A DNA stretch of 64,000 nt from Ferrimonas futtsuensis DSM 18154 (lineage in GTDB: Bacteria; Pseudomonadota; Gammaproteobacteria; Enterobacterales; Shewanellaceae), in contig NZ_AUGL01000008.1 in assembly GCF_000422645.1 (NCBI RefSeq), forward strand, positions 1 to 64,000. The letters run 5' to 3'. A program made the translations under genes and the position numbers. The notes under the pieces are model-generated. The model saw only the letters and a program-made list of their open reading frames with translations, was not told where the DNA came from and did not search any database. Position 1 is the stretch's first letter. Every line of letters begins with the position of its first letter. Of the stretch, positions 51,393 to 61,380 are shown in pieces.

Positions 51393-53462
51393 ATGACCCT
51401 CACCATTCGCTGGAAATTGGCCATTCTCATTGCCGGAGTGCTGTTGGCTGTCAGCAGCTTCTTCGGTGCCAACCTGTATTGGATTGAATCCAAAGTGCTG
51501 GATCAGCAGCAGCAGCAGGTCTCCGCACGGGTCGAGGGGCTGATTCGGGATAATCTGGCGGGACAGGTGGAGACTCTGGTCCGGGGGGTGGGAGTTGCCT
51601 ACCGGGCTACGGAAGAGCAGGAGATTCGGCAGGCCCTGGCCAGGGAACTGGCGTCGGTGCGTGACTCGGTGGAAAGGATGTATGAAAACAACCTGACCGA
51701 CGATGAGATGATGCTGCTCTATACCTTCATCAATGAGTACCGCTGGGGAGAGGGTCGTTACCTCTTTGCCTACGATGCAGACTCTTTGGCCAACGAAGCC
51801 TCGGGAAATGGCGAGGTGGCGGTGGGCAACTCGAGGGATGCCCAGGATGAGAAGGGCAACTTTTACGCCCGAGACATCGTGGCATCCGCACGCAGCAGTA
51901 AGATTGGATTTGCCAGCTACTTCTTTACCAATCCGGCCACCGGCCTGGTGGAGGAGAAGCTGTCCGCCTCCTTCTACTTTGAACCCCTGAATTTGGTGAT
52001 AGGCACCGGCGAATATCTGAGCACCCTGAAAACCTCGGCCAGAGAGTCGGTGTTGACCGCGGTGGCGGAGTCCAGGTTCGGGGAGTTCGGTTATTTCTGG
52101 ATTCAGGATCGTGAGGGGAAGATTCTCGCCCATCCGGATCCGGCCCTGGTGGGGGCGGTATCCCCGGCAACCCAGGCGGTGACTCAGGCACTGACCGGTC
52201 GCGCAGAAACGGTACTCAAGACCCTGGAACCCAACCCTTCAACGGGCGAGCGTGAACCTCGCATTACCTATGCCCGGTCGGTGTTCCCCCGTTGGGACTG
52301 GATCATCGTCACCGGCGCGTTCGAGCATGAGGTGACCGACATCGAGCAGGGGCTGAGCGGGGCGATGGCGGAACTGTTCAGTGCCGAGGTGCTAAAGAGC
52401 ATCAGCTATTCTCTGGTACTGCTGGTGTTGACCATGGCGCTGTCGGTGTTTCTGCTGAACAAGATCATCGCTGAGATGCGGGATCTCCAGGCCAGAATCG
52501 AAAACCTGTGTACCGGAGATGCGGACTTGACCGCCAGGCTGGAGGTCAAGACCGAAGATGAGCTTGGGGCCATTCGCAAGGCGTTCAATCAGTTTGTGGA
52601 AAATCTGCAGGGGATGATGCTGCAGGTGAAACAGACCAGTGATCACATCACCCAATCCCTGGCTGAGCTGGACAACCAGACCCAGCGTAACAGCCAGGCG
52701 CTGGAGCGCCATGCCAGGGAGACCTCCCTGGCGGCCACCGCCATCACCCAGGTCAGTGCCAGTGCCGATACCGTGGCTGAGGGAGCGGCAGACACCTCTG
52801 CCATGACCCGTTCGGCCACAGGTCAGGCTCAGGAGTCCCGGACGACCGTCAAGCAGGCCTCGGACAGCGTCAGGGCGCTGATAGGGGAGATGGAACAGGC
52901 GGCGGGCGGCATTGACTCCATGAACCAGGATACCCAGAAGATCGCCTCGGTACTGGGGGTGATAGGCGAGATCGCTGAGCAGACCAACCTGCTGGCGCTC
53001 AATGCGGCCATCGAAGCGGCCAGGGCGGGGGAGCAGGGACGGGGATTTGCCGTGGTGGCCGATGAGGTGCGTAACCTGGCTTCCCGAACCCAGGGAAGCA
53101 CCGCCGAGATCAATCAGATCATCACCCAGCTGACTCGGAGTGCCGGCGATGCGGTCGCCATGGTTCACAACACCCGGCACAGCTGCACCCTGGTGGCGGA
53201 AAACACCGAACGGGTGACTCTCAGCCTGGAACAGATGGGCAATGTCATTGGCGATATCGACCAGTTCAGTGGCCGCATCGATCAGGCGGCACGCCAGCAG
53301 AGCGCCGTCAGCGACGAGATCAGCAAAAATGTGCACTCCCTCCAGTCCATGGCCATGGAGCTCAGTGACAATGGTGAAATGGTGGCCAACAGCGCCCGCA
53401 ACCTGGCCTCGGCCAACCAGCAGCTGAGCGGCCTGGTAGACAGATTCAAGCTTCAATCCTGA
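51393..53462 (+). CDS. Methyl-accepting chemotaxis protein with Cache-type sensor
   Basis: A 689-residue chemoreceptor. Membrane helix 1 is at about 7-26; the periplasmic part (about 30-325) looks like two Cache units ([10 protein letters not shown] and [20 protein letters not shown]). Membrane helix 2 is near 335-358; a HAMP domain follows. The signalling hairpin tip is highly conserved: [38 protein letters not shown]. Cache ligands are often small carboxylates or amino acids, but the ligand cannot be read from sequence. It ends in a terminator. No C-terminal CheR pentapeptide is seen. Confidence 0.93.
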   Translation: MTLTIRWKLAILIAGVLLAVSSFFGANLYWIESKVLDQQQQQVSARVEGLIRDNLAGQVETLVRGVGVAYRATEEQEIRQALARELASVRDSVERMYENNLTDDEMMLLYTFINEYRWGEGRYLFAYDADSLANEASGNGEVAVGNSRDAQDEKGNFYARDIVASARSSKIGFASYFFTNPATGLVEEKLSASFYFEPLNLVIGTGEYLSTLKTSARESVLTAVAESRFGEFGYFWIQDREGKILAHPDPALVGAVSPATQAVTQALTGRAETVLKTLEPNPSTGEREPRITYARSVFPRWDWIIVTGAFEHEVTDIEQGLSGAMAELFSAEVLKSISYSLVLLVLTMALSVFLLNKIIAEMRDLQARIENLCTGDADLTARLEVKTEDELGAIRKAFNQFVENLQGMMLQVKQTSDHITQSLAELDNQTQRNSQALERHARETSLAATAITQVSASADTVAEGAADTSAMTRSATGQAQESRTTVKQASDSVRALIGEMEQAAGGIDSMNQDTQKIASVLGVIGEIAEQTNLLALNAAIEAARAGEQGRGFAVVADEVRNLASRTQGSTAEINQIITQLTRSAGDAVAMVHNTRHSCTLVAENTERVTLSLEQMGNVIGDIDQFSGRIDQAARQQSAVSDEISKNVHSLQSMAMELSDNGEMVANSARNLASANQQLSGLVDRFKLQS

Positions 53463-53473
53463 CCCTGGAGCCA

Positions 53474-53508
53474 GGGGGTGTCTGACTTCGGTCAGATGCC
53501 CCCTTTTT
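53474..53508 (+). terminator. Terminator after the chemoreceptor gene
   Basis: GGGGGTGTCTGAC-TTCG-GTCAGATGCCCCC, with one internal mismatch pair, then TTTTT. Confidence 0.85.
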
Positions 53509-53541
53509 CCCGCGCATTATCAGTAAACTAGGGGTAAGCTG

Positions 53542-53571
53542 CCGACAACACCAGACAACAGGGACTATACT
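53542..53571 (+). promoter_or_regulatory. Promoter of the 36-aa membrane protein gene
   Basis: CCGACA (53542-53547) and TATACT (53566-53571) are 18 bp apart. The leader to the start at 53655 is about 78 nt. Confidence 0.5.
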
Positions 53572-53654
53572 TAAAGGGCCAACTCCACAGTGCAAGGGGG
53601 CGTCCGACGAGTTGGTCAACCTCCCTCCCTGCCTTCTCTGTACAGGAGGTACTC

Positions 53655-53765
53655 ATGGACTGGTATTACATCACTCATGTCTTATTCACCCAGGATATCT
53701 TGGGGCAGCTGCTGCTGATCGTTCCCATCGTCGCATTCGTCTACTGGACCGCGACCCGGACCTGA
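53655..53765 (+). CDS. Small membrane protein, 36 aa, function unknown
   Basis: The reading frame MDWYYITHVLFTQDILGQLL continues with a hydrophobic helix LIVPIVAFVYW and ends TATRT. A perfect AGGAGGT lies five bases before the ATG, and a promoter-like pair lies upstream. The strong start signals and single membrane helix support a real gene, although it is far below usual annotation limits. I do not recognise it. A second small membrane protein follows at 53984. Confidence 0.55.
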   Translation: MDWYYITHVLFTQDILGQLLLIVPIVAFVYWTATRT

Positions 53766-53983
53766 ATCGGGCCAGCACCGCCATCGACCAGGCATTCTGG
53801 CCCATTTCAGCGCGGGCAACGTCAGGGGTGAACAATAATTAGGCGGAAATGCCTAAAATTTCGGATTACCCTCTAGGTATGAAGCAATGGGCCTGTGCAG
53901 CAGGTCTTCTGCCGGCCGGACTCAATGGGGTCGGGGAGAATACCCTGCTGCGGGGCAAGGTCATCGATACTGGAGAGGTGGTC

Positions 53984-54148
53984 ATGTCTGTATCTTCAAC
54001 CCTTGTTACCGCAATCATCCATTTTATCCTGACACTGGTTTTCGTATTGGCTCTGGCTCTGGGGTGGGTGTGGCTGGTCCGCTGGCGCTTCGATGTGCCC
54101 GGATCGATCACCGATGAAGAGATCGATGCGGATCTGCATTTTCACTGA
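53984..54148 (+). CDS. Small membrane protein, 54 aa, function unknown
   Basis: MSVSSTLVTAIIHFILTLVF and onward gives one membrane helix (about 8-32), then a short cytoplasmic tail rich in acidic residues (ITDEEIDADLHFH). GAGAGGTG lies just before ATG 53984. The same frame is open from ATG 53849 (99 residues), but that start is poor and the extra part has no features, so I prefer the short form. It might be read with the 36-aa gene 218 bp upstream. Confidence 0.5.
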   Translation: MSVSSTLVTAIIHFILTLVFVLALALGWVWLVRWRFDVPGSITDEEIDADLHFH

Positions 54149-54243
54149 GTGGGGCTGAACTGGTGCCGCTTAGCGGACTCGCCGTCTTTTCGGGCTTCTG
54201 ATAGGCTGAGGTCGTTACCGCAGATTCGACTTAGATAAGCCTT

Positions 54244-54699
54244 ATGAATTACAAAACTGTTTCCTCTGTACTTTTTGTCTGCCTTGGCAACATTTGCCGC
54301 TCCCCAACGGCGGAGGCGGTGTTCCGCCACCGGTTTGAGTCCGCTGGCTTGCCGCTGGTGCTGGATTCCGCCGGAACCGATGCCTACCACGCCGGAGAGC
54401 AGCCGGACAGGCGCTCTGCCGCCGCCGGGCGACAGCGAGGCTATAACTTCTCAGGCATGCGTGCACGGCGGGTCACCGACGAGGATTTCGAGCAGTTTGA
54501 CCTGATTTTGGCCGCCGATGGCAGCAACATGCGGGATCTGAAGGCTCGCTGCCCGGCCCATCTAACCTACAAACTGGCCATGATCGTCCAGTCCGGGGAG
54601 GTGCCGGACCCCTATTACGGCGGTAGCGATGGCTTCGAACTGGTGCTCGACCTGCTGGAGCAGGCGGCGGACAGCTGGATAGCGCGGCTGGCCCGCTAA
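54244..54699 (+). CDS. Low-molecular-weight protein tyrosine phosphatase
   Basis: A 151-residue cytosolic phosphatase. The P-loop CLGNICRS (Cys13, Arg19) and the general acid in VPDPYYGG are intact, as is LDSAGTDAYHAGEQPD. It is of the stand-alone type rather than the Wzb type tied to a capsule cluster; no polysaccharide genes are near. The biological substrate is unknown. It ends at a bidirectional terminator shared with the next gene. Confidence 0.9.
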   Translation: MNYKTVSSVLFVCLGNICRSPTAEAVFRHRFESAGLPLVLDSAGTDAYHAGEQPDRRSAAAGRQRGYNFSGMRARRVTDEDFEQFDLILAADGSNMRDLKARCPAHLTYKLAMIVQSGEVPDPYYGGSDGFELVLDLLEQAADSWIARLAR

Positions 54700-54728
54700 C
54701 TCCCTGGCTTAAGGGGGCATAAAGCATG

Positions 54729-54757
54729 AAAAAGCCGGCTCTCAGAGCCGGCTTTTT
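54729..54757. terminator. Bidirectional terminator after the phosphatase gene
   Basis: AAAAAGCCGGCTCT and AGAGCCGGCTTTTT, symmetric on both strands. Confidence 0.9.
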
Positions 54758-54785
54758 GGTGTCGGGTCGAAAGGCCATCACGCCC

Positions 54786-56165
54786 TTACGCTTGTTTCCG
54801 CTCCCAGCGGCGCTTGATGGGCACGATGACGGCGGTGACCAGTATGGCCACCAGAATCATGCCGATGGCCACCACCGGGCTCTGAAGTGCGTTGGGGTTG
54901 ACCGCCAGGGTACCGCCCAGGGAGAGCATCATCACGCCGGACATCAGCTTCAGGGTCTGGCCCTCCTTCTCGGTCAGCTTGCGCTTGCCCATGGTCAGGG
55001 CGAACACGGTCACAATGGCCGCCAGAGGGATCACATACACCACGTTGTACATCACCAGGTACATGTAGCGGGTGCTCTCAGCCATATCGTGCATGGAGAG
55101 CACGCTGGTGTAGATCATCGGGAAACCGGCAGTGCACAGCAGTTCGTAGGCATTGGCCAGGATCGCCAGTACGGTGGAGCCGACGATCATCGCCGCCAGG
55201 CTGGACGCACTGGAAAGTTTGCCCATGCGTTTGATCAGGCCGGTTCGGTTCTCTGCTGACATGGAGAGGGAGATCTCTCCACGCTGCAGGAAGAACTCCT
55301 TGACGTTGATGACGCCGGCCACAATGGCCAGTATCCCCGCCGCCAGAATGATCCAGCCGCCGTCGGAACCATCGCCCAGCAGTTGGAACAGGTTGAGCCA
55401 AGCGGTCATGAACAGGAAGTAGATCAGCCCTGAGAAGAAGACGAAGATGCCGCCAACAATCAGCATGCGGCCGCGGCTCTTGGCATTCACCATTACGCTC
55501 AGCAGGAACAGCAACACAAAGAAGGCGCAGGGGTTGAAGGCATCCACACCGGCCAGCACCACGGTCAGGGCGGGCAGAGAGAGTTTCTCAGGATTGACCA
55601 CCCCGATGAAGGGCAACTCGACAGGCTGAACCGCAGGGGCATTCATGTCGGTGATGCCACAGGTACCATCCTCGCCATCGCCACACTGGGCGCCCAGGTC
55701 GAGCGGGGCGTTCATGTCGACGCTGTCGCTGGCCACTGGGGCAATGCCGCTGAGGCTGCCACCCAAGCGCTGGTAACAGGCACGCAATTGGTTTTCCAGG
55801 AACTGGCCCGTGGTCTGCTCGCTGGTGTAGCCGACAATGGGGGTGCCACACACCGCCATAAAGGGCACCGAAGTGGGCTCGGTGCCGGTCAGCTTGGCCA
55901 CCTTCTGCCAGTGGCTGCGGGTGCCTGCATCCTGGACTTTGTAGTCCTTGAGATCGATCCAGGGGTACTGAGCCAGCAGTTTATCTTCGATGAAGGGGTG
56001 GGCTTCGGCGCAGTGAGGGCAGGTTTCAGACCAGAAGAAGTAGAGGGTGACTCTGGGCTCCCCGGCACTGTCATGGGTAAACCAGTCCGCATCGGCGGCC
56101 TGGCTCAGAGGAGAGAGGAAAATAAGTAGCAGACCTAAAAGCAGGCCTCTGATGGGATTCATCAA
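54786..56165 (-). CDS. Thioredoxin domain fused to a CcdA/DsbD-like membrane domain
   Basis: A 459-residue protein. A signal sequence (about 1-24) is followed by a periplasmic thioredoxin-like domain with Cys49-Pro-His-Cys52 (SETCPHCAEAHPF) and a cis-Pro region (SVPFMAVCG). A linker with extra Cys (AQCGDGEDGTCG) leads to six or seven membrane helices with NPCAFFVLLFLLS and CTAGFP, the Cys positions typical of DsbD/CcdA electron carriers. It probably moves reductant across the inner membrane to periplasmic thiols, which cytochrome c maturation needs. Here the thioredoxin domain is N-terminal, the reverse of the usual DsbD end. The exact partner is unknown. Confidence 0.72.
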   Translation of the reverse strand: MMNPIRGLLLGLLLIFLSPLSQAADADWFTHDSAGEPRVTLYFFWSETCPHCAEAHPFIEDKLLAQYPWIDLKDYKVQDAGTRSHWQKVAKLTGTEPTSVPFMAVCGTPIVGYTSEQTTGQFLENQLRACYQRLGGSLSGIAPVASDSVDMNAPLDLGAQCGDGEDGTCGITDMNAPAVQPVELPFIGVVNPEKLSLPALTVVLAGVDAFNPCAFFVLLFLLSVMVNAKSRGRMLIVGGIFVFFSGLIYFLFMTAWLNLFQLLGDGSDGGWIILAAGILAIVAGVINVKEFFLQRGEISLSMSAENRTGLIKRMGKLSSASSLAAMIVGSTVLAILANAYELLCTAGFPMIYTSVLSMHDMAESTRYMYLVMYNVVYVIPLAAIVTVFALTMGKRKLTEKEGQTLKLMSGVMMLSLGGTLAVNPNALQSPVVAIGMILVAILVTAVIVPIKRRWERKQA

Positions 56166-56343
56166 GAATCACTCCTAAAACCGGTTAACTACCTTGTTAG
56201 TATTCACTCTAATAGCCTAAGTTCAGTGCTCGTAAAGGATTTTTATCAGGATGTTACCCACGGCACATTTTGGCCCCGATTCCTGATAAAAAGCGGCAGA
56301 GGCGCACACACTCCCGGCCCGGTGAACGATTCGGTACGGGCAT

Positions 56344-56375
56344 AAAAAAACCGGCAGACTGGGCTGCCGGTTTTT
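56344..56375 (-). terminator. Terminator of rne
   Basis: On the minus strand AACCGGCAG and CTGCCGGTT enclose a 6-nt loop, followed by seven T residues. Confidence 0.9.
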
Positions 56376-56388
56376 CTTGTCGCTTCGC

Positions 56389-59300
56389 TTACTCTGCGTC
56401 GGTCGGCTTGGTCATGCCGGCGTTGGAGGAGAAGCGGTAGCGGCTTTGAGCAAAGTCGTTCGGCTTGGCTTCCACCTTGGCCTCTTCACTCTTAGGCACA
56501 ACCACAGGTTCAAATTCCGGAACCTCAACCTCTGGGGTGGCGGCCTGCGAGAACGCAGCTTTGGCAAAGCGGCTGCCAGCAGTCTTAGGCTCGGCGGCTT
56601 GGGCTTCCACCGCCTTGGGCTCGGCGGCTTGGGCTTCCACGGCCTTGGGCTCGGCGGCTTGGGCTTCCACCGCCTTAGGCTCGGCGGCTTTGGCGTCTAC
56701 GGCCTTAGGCTTAGGCTTAGGCTCGGCGGCTTGGGCTTCCACCGCCTTGGGCTCGGCGGCTTGGGCTTCCACGGCCTTGGGCTCGGCGGCTTTGGCGTCT
56801 ACGGCCTTGGGCTCGGCGGCTTTGGCGTCTACGGCCTTGGGCTCGGCGGCTTGGGCGTCTACGGCCTTAGGCTCGGCGGCTTGGGCGTCTACGGCCTTAG
56901 GCTCGGCGGCTTGGGCGTCTACGGCCTTAGGCTCGGCGGCTTGGGCGTCTACGGCCGTGGGCACGTCGGCTTCCTCAGCCTCTACCGCCTTAGGCTCGGC
57001 AGCTTCGCTGCTCTTGGCTTCGGCCTTGTCGGACTTCGGTTTACGACTGCGAGGTTGACGGCTGCGGCGAGGCTTAGGGGCTTCCGCCTTCTCGTCAGAT
57101 TCGCCTTCCGGAGCGTCTGCCTGGCCGTCGAACATCTCCAGCTGTGTCTCTTCGGCCATCTCAGTGGCTTCCGGGTAGCGGGCGGTCACAGGATCCTTCT
57201 GAGCTTCTGCTTCCAGATCGGCTGAGTCCGCTTCGCCTTCACCATTGTCATCATCGCGCTTGCGACGACGGCGCTGGCCGGCGGCACGCAGGTGGCGTGG
57301 GCTGCGGCGGCTGCGGCGATTGTTTTCACGCTCGCCCTCTTCGTCGTTCTCGCCTTCCTCTGTCTGAACCTCGTCGGCCTTGGCCTCCATGCCTTCCTGA
57401 GCCTTAGGCTTGGCATCGACCTTGGTTTCCGCAGGGACTTCGGTGGCGACGACCTCAGCGACCTGAGCATCAACAACTTTTGGCGCTTCCTCGGCAACCG
57501 GGGCGGTCTCTTCAGCCTTGGCGGCGGGGGCGCTGTCGCGACCTTCGGCGCCCAGGCGAACAGATTTGTCCATCTTGCGGCGTTGACGACGCTCCTTCAC
57601 CACTTCGCGCTCACGCTTCTCCTGCTTGGGAGACTCCTGGGCTTCACCAGCTTCGGCGGCTTCGGTGGCTTCGGGTTCGAGATCCTTGCGGCGACGACGC
57701 TGACGGCTAGGCTGCTCCTGCTTGTCTTCAGAGCGGGCCTGCTGTTCGGACTGACGACGCTCCTGTCTCTCCTGAGACTTCTGCTCGTCGCGACGGTCAT
57801 CACGGCGACGGCGGTCTTTACGCTCGCCACGCTCCTGACGTTCGCCACGCTCCTGACGCTCGCCGCGCTCCTGACGCTCGCCGCGCTCCTGGCGCTCGCC
57901 GCGCTCCTGGCGCTCGCCACGCTCTTTACGGTCGCCACGCTCTTTGCGGTCACCGCGCTCTTTGCGATCACCTCGTTCGCCGCGCTCTTTACGGTCGCCA
58001 CGCTCTTTGCGGTCACCGCGCTCGCCACGACGACGGTCGTTACGGCGGCGGTCACCGCGCTTGCCGTCACGGGATTCCTTCTTGTCTTCCTGCTTCGGTT
58101 GCTCCTCTTCGCCGCCGAACAGGGACTTAAGGGCACCGGCCAGCTTGGTCAGCAGGGAGGGCTTCTCCTCTTCAACCTTAGGCTTTCTGTCCTTCTTAGG
58201 TTGAGGCTTGGCGTTCTCCTGCTTCGCCTTGGACTGCAGCTTCAGCTCTTCAGGCTTAGGCGCCTCCATGGCACGAATGGCGGGACGGTCAGCAACCTGC
58301 TTCTCCAGTTTGCGCGGCTCGTAGAGGACCGGCTCTGGCGCTTCGGCAATCTTGTAACTGGCTTCGGTGATGGTGTCATCCTTACGGTGACGCGCCACGG
58401 TGTAGTGTGGGGTCTCCATGTGAGGATGAGGAATCACGTACACCTCAACCTTGTGACGCTCCTCGATGATGCGAATCGCTTTGCGCTTTTCGTTCAGCAG
58501 GAAGGCGGCCACGTCGGTGGGCACTTGGGCCTCGATCTGGGCGGTGTTGTCCTTGATCGCTTCCTCCTCCATCAGGCGGAGGATGGACAGAGCCAGGGAC
58601 TCGGTGCCGCGCACCACACCCTGTCCGCTACAGCGGGGGCAGATGTGTGCGGAGGACTCACCCAGGGAGGGGCGCAGACGCTGACGGGACATCTCCATCA
58701 GGCCGAAGCGGGAGATGCGACCGATCTGTACGCGGGCGCGGTCCTGACGGACGGCGTCACGCAGGCGGTTTTCCACCTCTCGCTGATGGCGCACTGGGCC
58801 CATGTCGATAAAGTCGATAACCACCAGGCCACCCAGGTCACGCAGGCGCAGCTGGCGGGCGATCTCATCGGCGGCTTCCAGGTTGGTCTGCAGCGCGGTC
58901 TCTTCGATATCGCCACCCTTGGTTGCCCGGGCGGAGTTGATGTCGATGGCGGTCAGTGCCTCGGTTGGATCGATAACGATGGAGCCACCGGAGGGCAGTC
59001 GAACTTCACGCTGGAAGGCAGATTCGATCTGGCTTTCAATCTGGTAGTGGGTAAACAGCGGCACTTCGGCCTTGTACTGTTTAACACGGCTGACGTAGTC
59101 GGGGCGCACCAGGTTGATGTGCTGAATCGCTTCGTCGTAGATGCGGGGGTGATCCACCAGGATTTCACCGATGTCACGGCGCAGGTAGTCACGAATGGCG
59201 CGCACAATCACGTTGCTTTCCTGATGAATCAGGAATGGTGCGGCGCGGGATTGTGAAACCTCCTGGATCTTGTCCCAGTGGTTCAGCAGAACCTTGAGAT

Positions 59301-59847
59301 CCCACTCCAGCTCTTCGGCGGCTTTGCCGACGCCGGCAGTGCGAACGATGAGGCCCATGCCCTGGGGCACGGTCAGCTGGCTCAGGGCATCCTTGAGTTC
59401 GGTCCGCTCATCACCTTCGATGCGGCGGGAGATGCCGCCGGCACGAGGGTTGTTGGGCATCAGAACCAGGTAGCTGCCAGCCAGGCTGATGAAGGTGGTC
59501 AGGGCGGCGCCCTTGCTGCCACGCTCCTCTTTGTCCACCTGAACGATCACTTCCTGACCCTCTTTAATCACCTCTTTGATGTTGGGGCGACCTTGGAAGG
59601 AGTAGCCTTCGGGGAAGTACTCGCGGGCGATCTCTTTCAGGGGGAGGAAGCCGTGACGCTCTGAGCCGTAGTCCACGAAGGCGGCTTCCAGAGAGGGCTC
59701 TACGCGGGTGATTTTACCCTTGTAGATATTGGCTTTTTTCTGCTCGTGGCCTGGTGCTTCAATATCCAGGTCGTATAGACGTTGCCCATCAACCAGGGCA
59801 ACACGCAACTCTTCGGATTGAGTTGCGTTGATCAACATTCTTTTCAT
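56389..59847 (-). CDS. rne: Ribonuclease E with repeat-rich scaffold
   Basis: Endonuclease that starts mRNA decay and matures rRNA and tRNA. The 1152-residue protein has the S1 RNA-binding domain (about 39-119), the catalytic DNase I-like part with metal aspartates near DINSAR and VIDFIDM, and the zinc-link CPRCSGQG. From about residue 520 on is the disordered scaffold. It contains an arginine/glutamate repeat block (RGDRKE and RGERQE hexads) and, near the end, about twelve AEPKAV(D/E)A-type decads. The C-terminus ends [17 protein letters not shown]. The long 5' leader may serve autoregulation as in E. coli. Divergent from rluC, the usual arrangement. Confidence 0.96.
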   Translation of the reverse strand: MKRMLINATQSEELRVALVDGQRLYDLDIEAPGHEQKKANIYKGKITRVEPSLEAAFVDYGSERHGFLPLKEIAREYFPEGYSFQGRPNIKEVIKEGQEVIVQVDKEERGSKGAALTTFISLAGSYLVLMPNNPRAGGISRRIEGDERTELKDALSQLTVPQGMGLIVRTAGVGKAAEELEWDLKVLLNHWDKIQEVSQSRAAPFLIHQESNVIVRAIRDYLRRDIGEILVDHPRIYDEAIQHINLVRPDYVSRVKQYKAEVPLFTHYQIESQIESAFQREVRLPSGGSIVIDPTEALTAIDINSARATKGGDIEETALQTNLEAADEIARQLRLRDLGGLVVIDFIDMGPVRHQREVENRLRDAVRQDRARVQIGRISRFGLMEMSRQRLRPSLGESSAHICPRCSGQGVVRGTESLALSILRLMEEEAIKDNTAQIEAQVPTDVAAFLLNEKRKAIRIIEERHKVEVYVIPHPHMETPHYTVARHRKDDTITEASYKIAEAPEPVLYEPRKLEKQVADRPAIRAMEAPKPEELKLQSKAKQENAKPQPKKDRKPKVEEEKPSLLTKLAGALKSLFGGEEEQPKQEDKKESRDGKRGDRRRNDRRRGERGDRKERGDRKERGERGDRKERGDRKERGDRKERGERQERGERQERGERQERGERQERGERQERGERKDRRRRDDRRDEQKSQERQERRQSEQQARSEDKQEQPSRQRRRRKDLEPEATEAAEAGEAQESPKQEKREREVVKERRQRRKMDKSVRLGAEGRDSAPAAKAEETAPVAEEAPKVVDAQVAEVVATEVPAETKVDAKPKAQEGMEAKADEVQTEEGENDEEGERENNRRSRRSPRHLRAAGQRRRRKRDDDNGEGEADSADLEAEAQKDPVTARYPEATEMAEETQLEMFDGQADAPEGESDEKAEAPKPRRSRQPRSRKPKSDKAEAKSSEAAEPKAVEAEEADVPTAVDAQAAEPKAVDAQAAEPKAVDAQAAEPKAVDAQAAEPKAVDAKAAEPKAVDAKAAEPKAVEAQAAEPKAVEAQAAEPKPKPKAVDAKAAEPKAVEAQAAEPKAVEAQAAEPKAVEAQAAEPKTAGSRFAKAAFSQAATPEVEVPEFEPVVVPKSEEAKVEAKPNDFAQSRYRFSSNAGMTKPTDAE
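56586..56960 (-). repeat. 30-bp tandem repeats inside rne ([10 protein letters not shown]-type decads)
   Basis: About twelve tandem 30-bp units encode AEPKAV(D/E)A(Q/K)A. One unit is expanded to [14 protein letters not shown]. Neighbouring units are almost identical in DNA, so unequal recombination could change the number. Confidence 0.9.
57816..58038 (-). repeat. 18-bp tandem repeats inside rne (RGERQE / RGDRKE hexads)
   Basis: Two related groups of hexads, RGDRKE and RGERQE, each repeated five or more times, give an Arg/Glu-rich stretch in the RNA-binding part of the scaffold. Confidence 0.85.
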
Positions 59848-60390
59848 TTTGGGTGGTCCAATTTTCCATTGGTCACCGCTTTCAGGTCGAGCGTCGGCTG
59901 CACCGGCGCCCCAGGATCAATTTTTAGGCAGTCTCACGACTGGTTGACCGGGGCTTTGCCCATCAACACATCCGGTTACTTGGGGGGTTGGCTGCGGGCA
60001 CGCCGCAGATGCTCTGTCTCAACCCCGGTTCACTTTGCTGTGCAGCTTACAACTGCTGCCGCAGCGCCAAAGGGCGTTGCGGCCGAAATTCTATCCCGGT
60101 ACATCACCGGACGGAGGACCTGAAACGGTTTCCGATTTTGCATTCCTGTTTAGGGGTCAACTGCTCGGTTGGAGCTTCACGCCGGTCCTGTGGCAGGAGA
60201 GAGTTCCTCACTGTCCCGGACCTGGCATCGAAGGTCTTATCTATAAAAACCGGTAGCAGGACCAAATCTGTGCAGACGCGCTAAAAATTCATCTTTTAGT
60301 CAAGCTGCAACCGCAAGAATATAGCAACTTCCTCCCCTTGCGGCAATCAACATTCTCCATATTGTCCGCCTGAGTGCGATTAGGTGTACA
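59848..60390. promoter_or_regulatory. Divergent rne-rluC region with long rne leader
   Basis: 543 bp without a supportable gene. In E. coli the rne message has a leader of about 360 nt whose hairpins are recognised by RNase E itself; the length here would allow the same. On the minus strand a GGAAACC-GTTTC element is visible near 60120-60140. AGGTG lies just before the rluC start. The leader role is inferred. Confidence 0.5.
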
Positions 60391-61380
60391 ATGGCGCCCA
60401 TGACTGATTCATCACAGAGTAATTCACCCAAGGTGCAATGGGTGACCGTGGAGCCTGACTACGAAGGCCAGCGGATTGATAACTTTTTGCGCACTTTCCT
60501 CAAAGGGGTTCCTAAAAGCCTTATTTATCGACTGCTTCGTAAAGGTGAGGTCCGGGTCAACAAGAAACGGATCAAGCCGGAGTACAAGTTGCAGGCCGGT
60601 GATCAGCTGAGGATCGCCCCCATTCGTGTTTCTGAAAAGTCTCAACAGGACAACCTGCCCTCCGCCAAGCTGACCAAGGTGGCCCAACTGGAGGAGTGCA
60701 TCGTCTACGAGGACAAACTGATCCTGGTGATCAACAAGCCCTCGGGCATTGCGGTGCATGGCGGCAGCGGGGTGAACTTCGGTGTCATCGAGGCCCTGCG
60801 TGCCCTGAGACCGAAAGAGAAGAACCTGGAACTGGTACACCGGCTGGATCGGGCCACCTCCGGACTGTTGATGCTGGCCAAGCGCCGCAGCGCCCTGAAG
60901 CATATGCAGGACCAACTGCGCAGCAAGACCATGAAGAAGCAGTATCTGGCGCTGGTAAAGGGCAAATGGCAGGACAGAGACCGTGTGGTCAGCGAGCCTC
61001 TGCTGAAAAACACCCTTAACTCCGGCGAGCGCATGGTTCGGGTCAGTGGCGAGGGCAAACCCTCAGAGACCCGTTTCCGGGTACTGGAGCGCTTTGGTGC
61101 CGATGCCACCCTGGTTGAAGCCAGCCCCATTACCGGCCGCACCCACCAGATTCGGGTGCACACCCAGTGCAAGGGACACCCTATCGCCTGTGACGACCGT
61201 TACGGTGATGACAGCTTCGACCGCAGCATGAAGGGCAAAGGACTCAATCGTCTGTTCCTCCATGCCCACAAGCTGCGATTCCTCCATCCGGGGGAGGAGG
61301 TCACCATGGAGCTGGAGGCGCCGCTGGAGCCCAGGCTGCAGAAGCTGATTACGCAGCTGAAGTCGGAGGGGGCCGCATGA
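60391..61380 (+). CDS. rluC: RluC, 23S rRNA pseudouridine synthase
   Basis: Makes pseudouridines 955, 2504 and 2580 of 23S rRNA in E. coli. The 329-residue protein has an N-terminal S4 RNA-binding domain (RIDNFLRTFLKGVPKSLIYRLLRKGEVRVNKKR) and the catalytic Asp in HRLDRATSG, with later GRTHQIRVH. It is divergent from rne, a conserved order. The stop overlaps the next start (ATGA). ATG 60391 has AGGTG upstream; ATG 60400 is an alternative. Confidence 0.95.
   Translation: MAPMTDSSQSNSPKVQWVTVEPDYEGQRIDNFLRTFLKGVPKSLIYRLLRKGEVRVNKKRIKPEYKLQAGDQLRIAPIRVSEKSQQDNLPSAKLTKVAQLEECIVYEDKLILVINKPSGIAVHGGSGVNFGVIEALRALRPKEKNLELVHRLDRATSGLLMLAKRRSALKHMQDQLRSKTMKKQYLALVKGKWQDRDRVVSEPLLKNTLNSGERMVRVSGEGKPSETRFRVLERFGADATLVEASPITGRTHQIRVHTQCKGHPIACDDRYGDDSFDRSMKGKGLNRLFLHAHKLRFLHPGEEVTMELEAPLEPRLQKLITQLKSEGAA

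Noticed and set aside
57816-58038. Possible CRISPR array because of short regular repeats
   Set aside because: The repeats are in frame, contiguous without spacers and encode a repeated peptide in rne.
57292-59256. 654-codon plus-strand reading frame opposite rne
   Set aside because: Leucine-rich shadow of the rne repeats; no ribosome site or domain.
59782-60123. 113-codon plus-strand frame across the rne start and leader
   Set aside because: It overlaps the rne start and has no plausible product; the region fits a leader.
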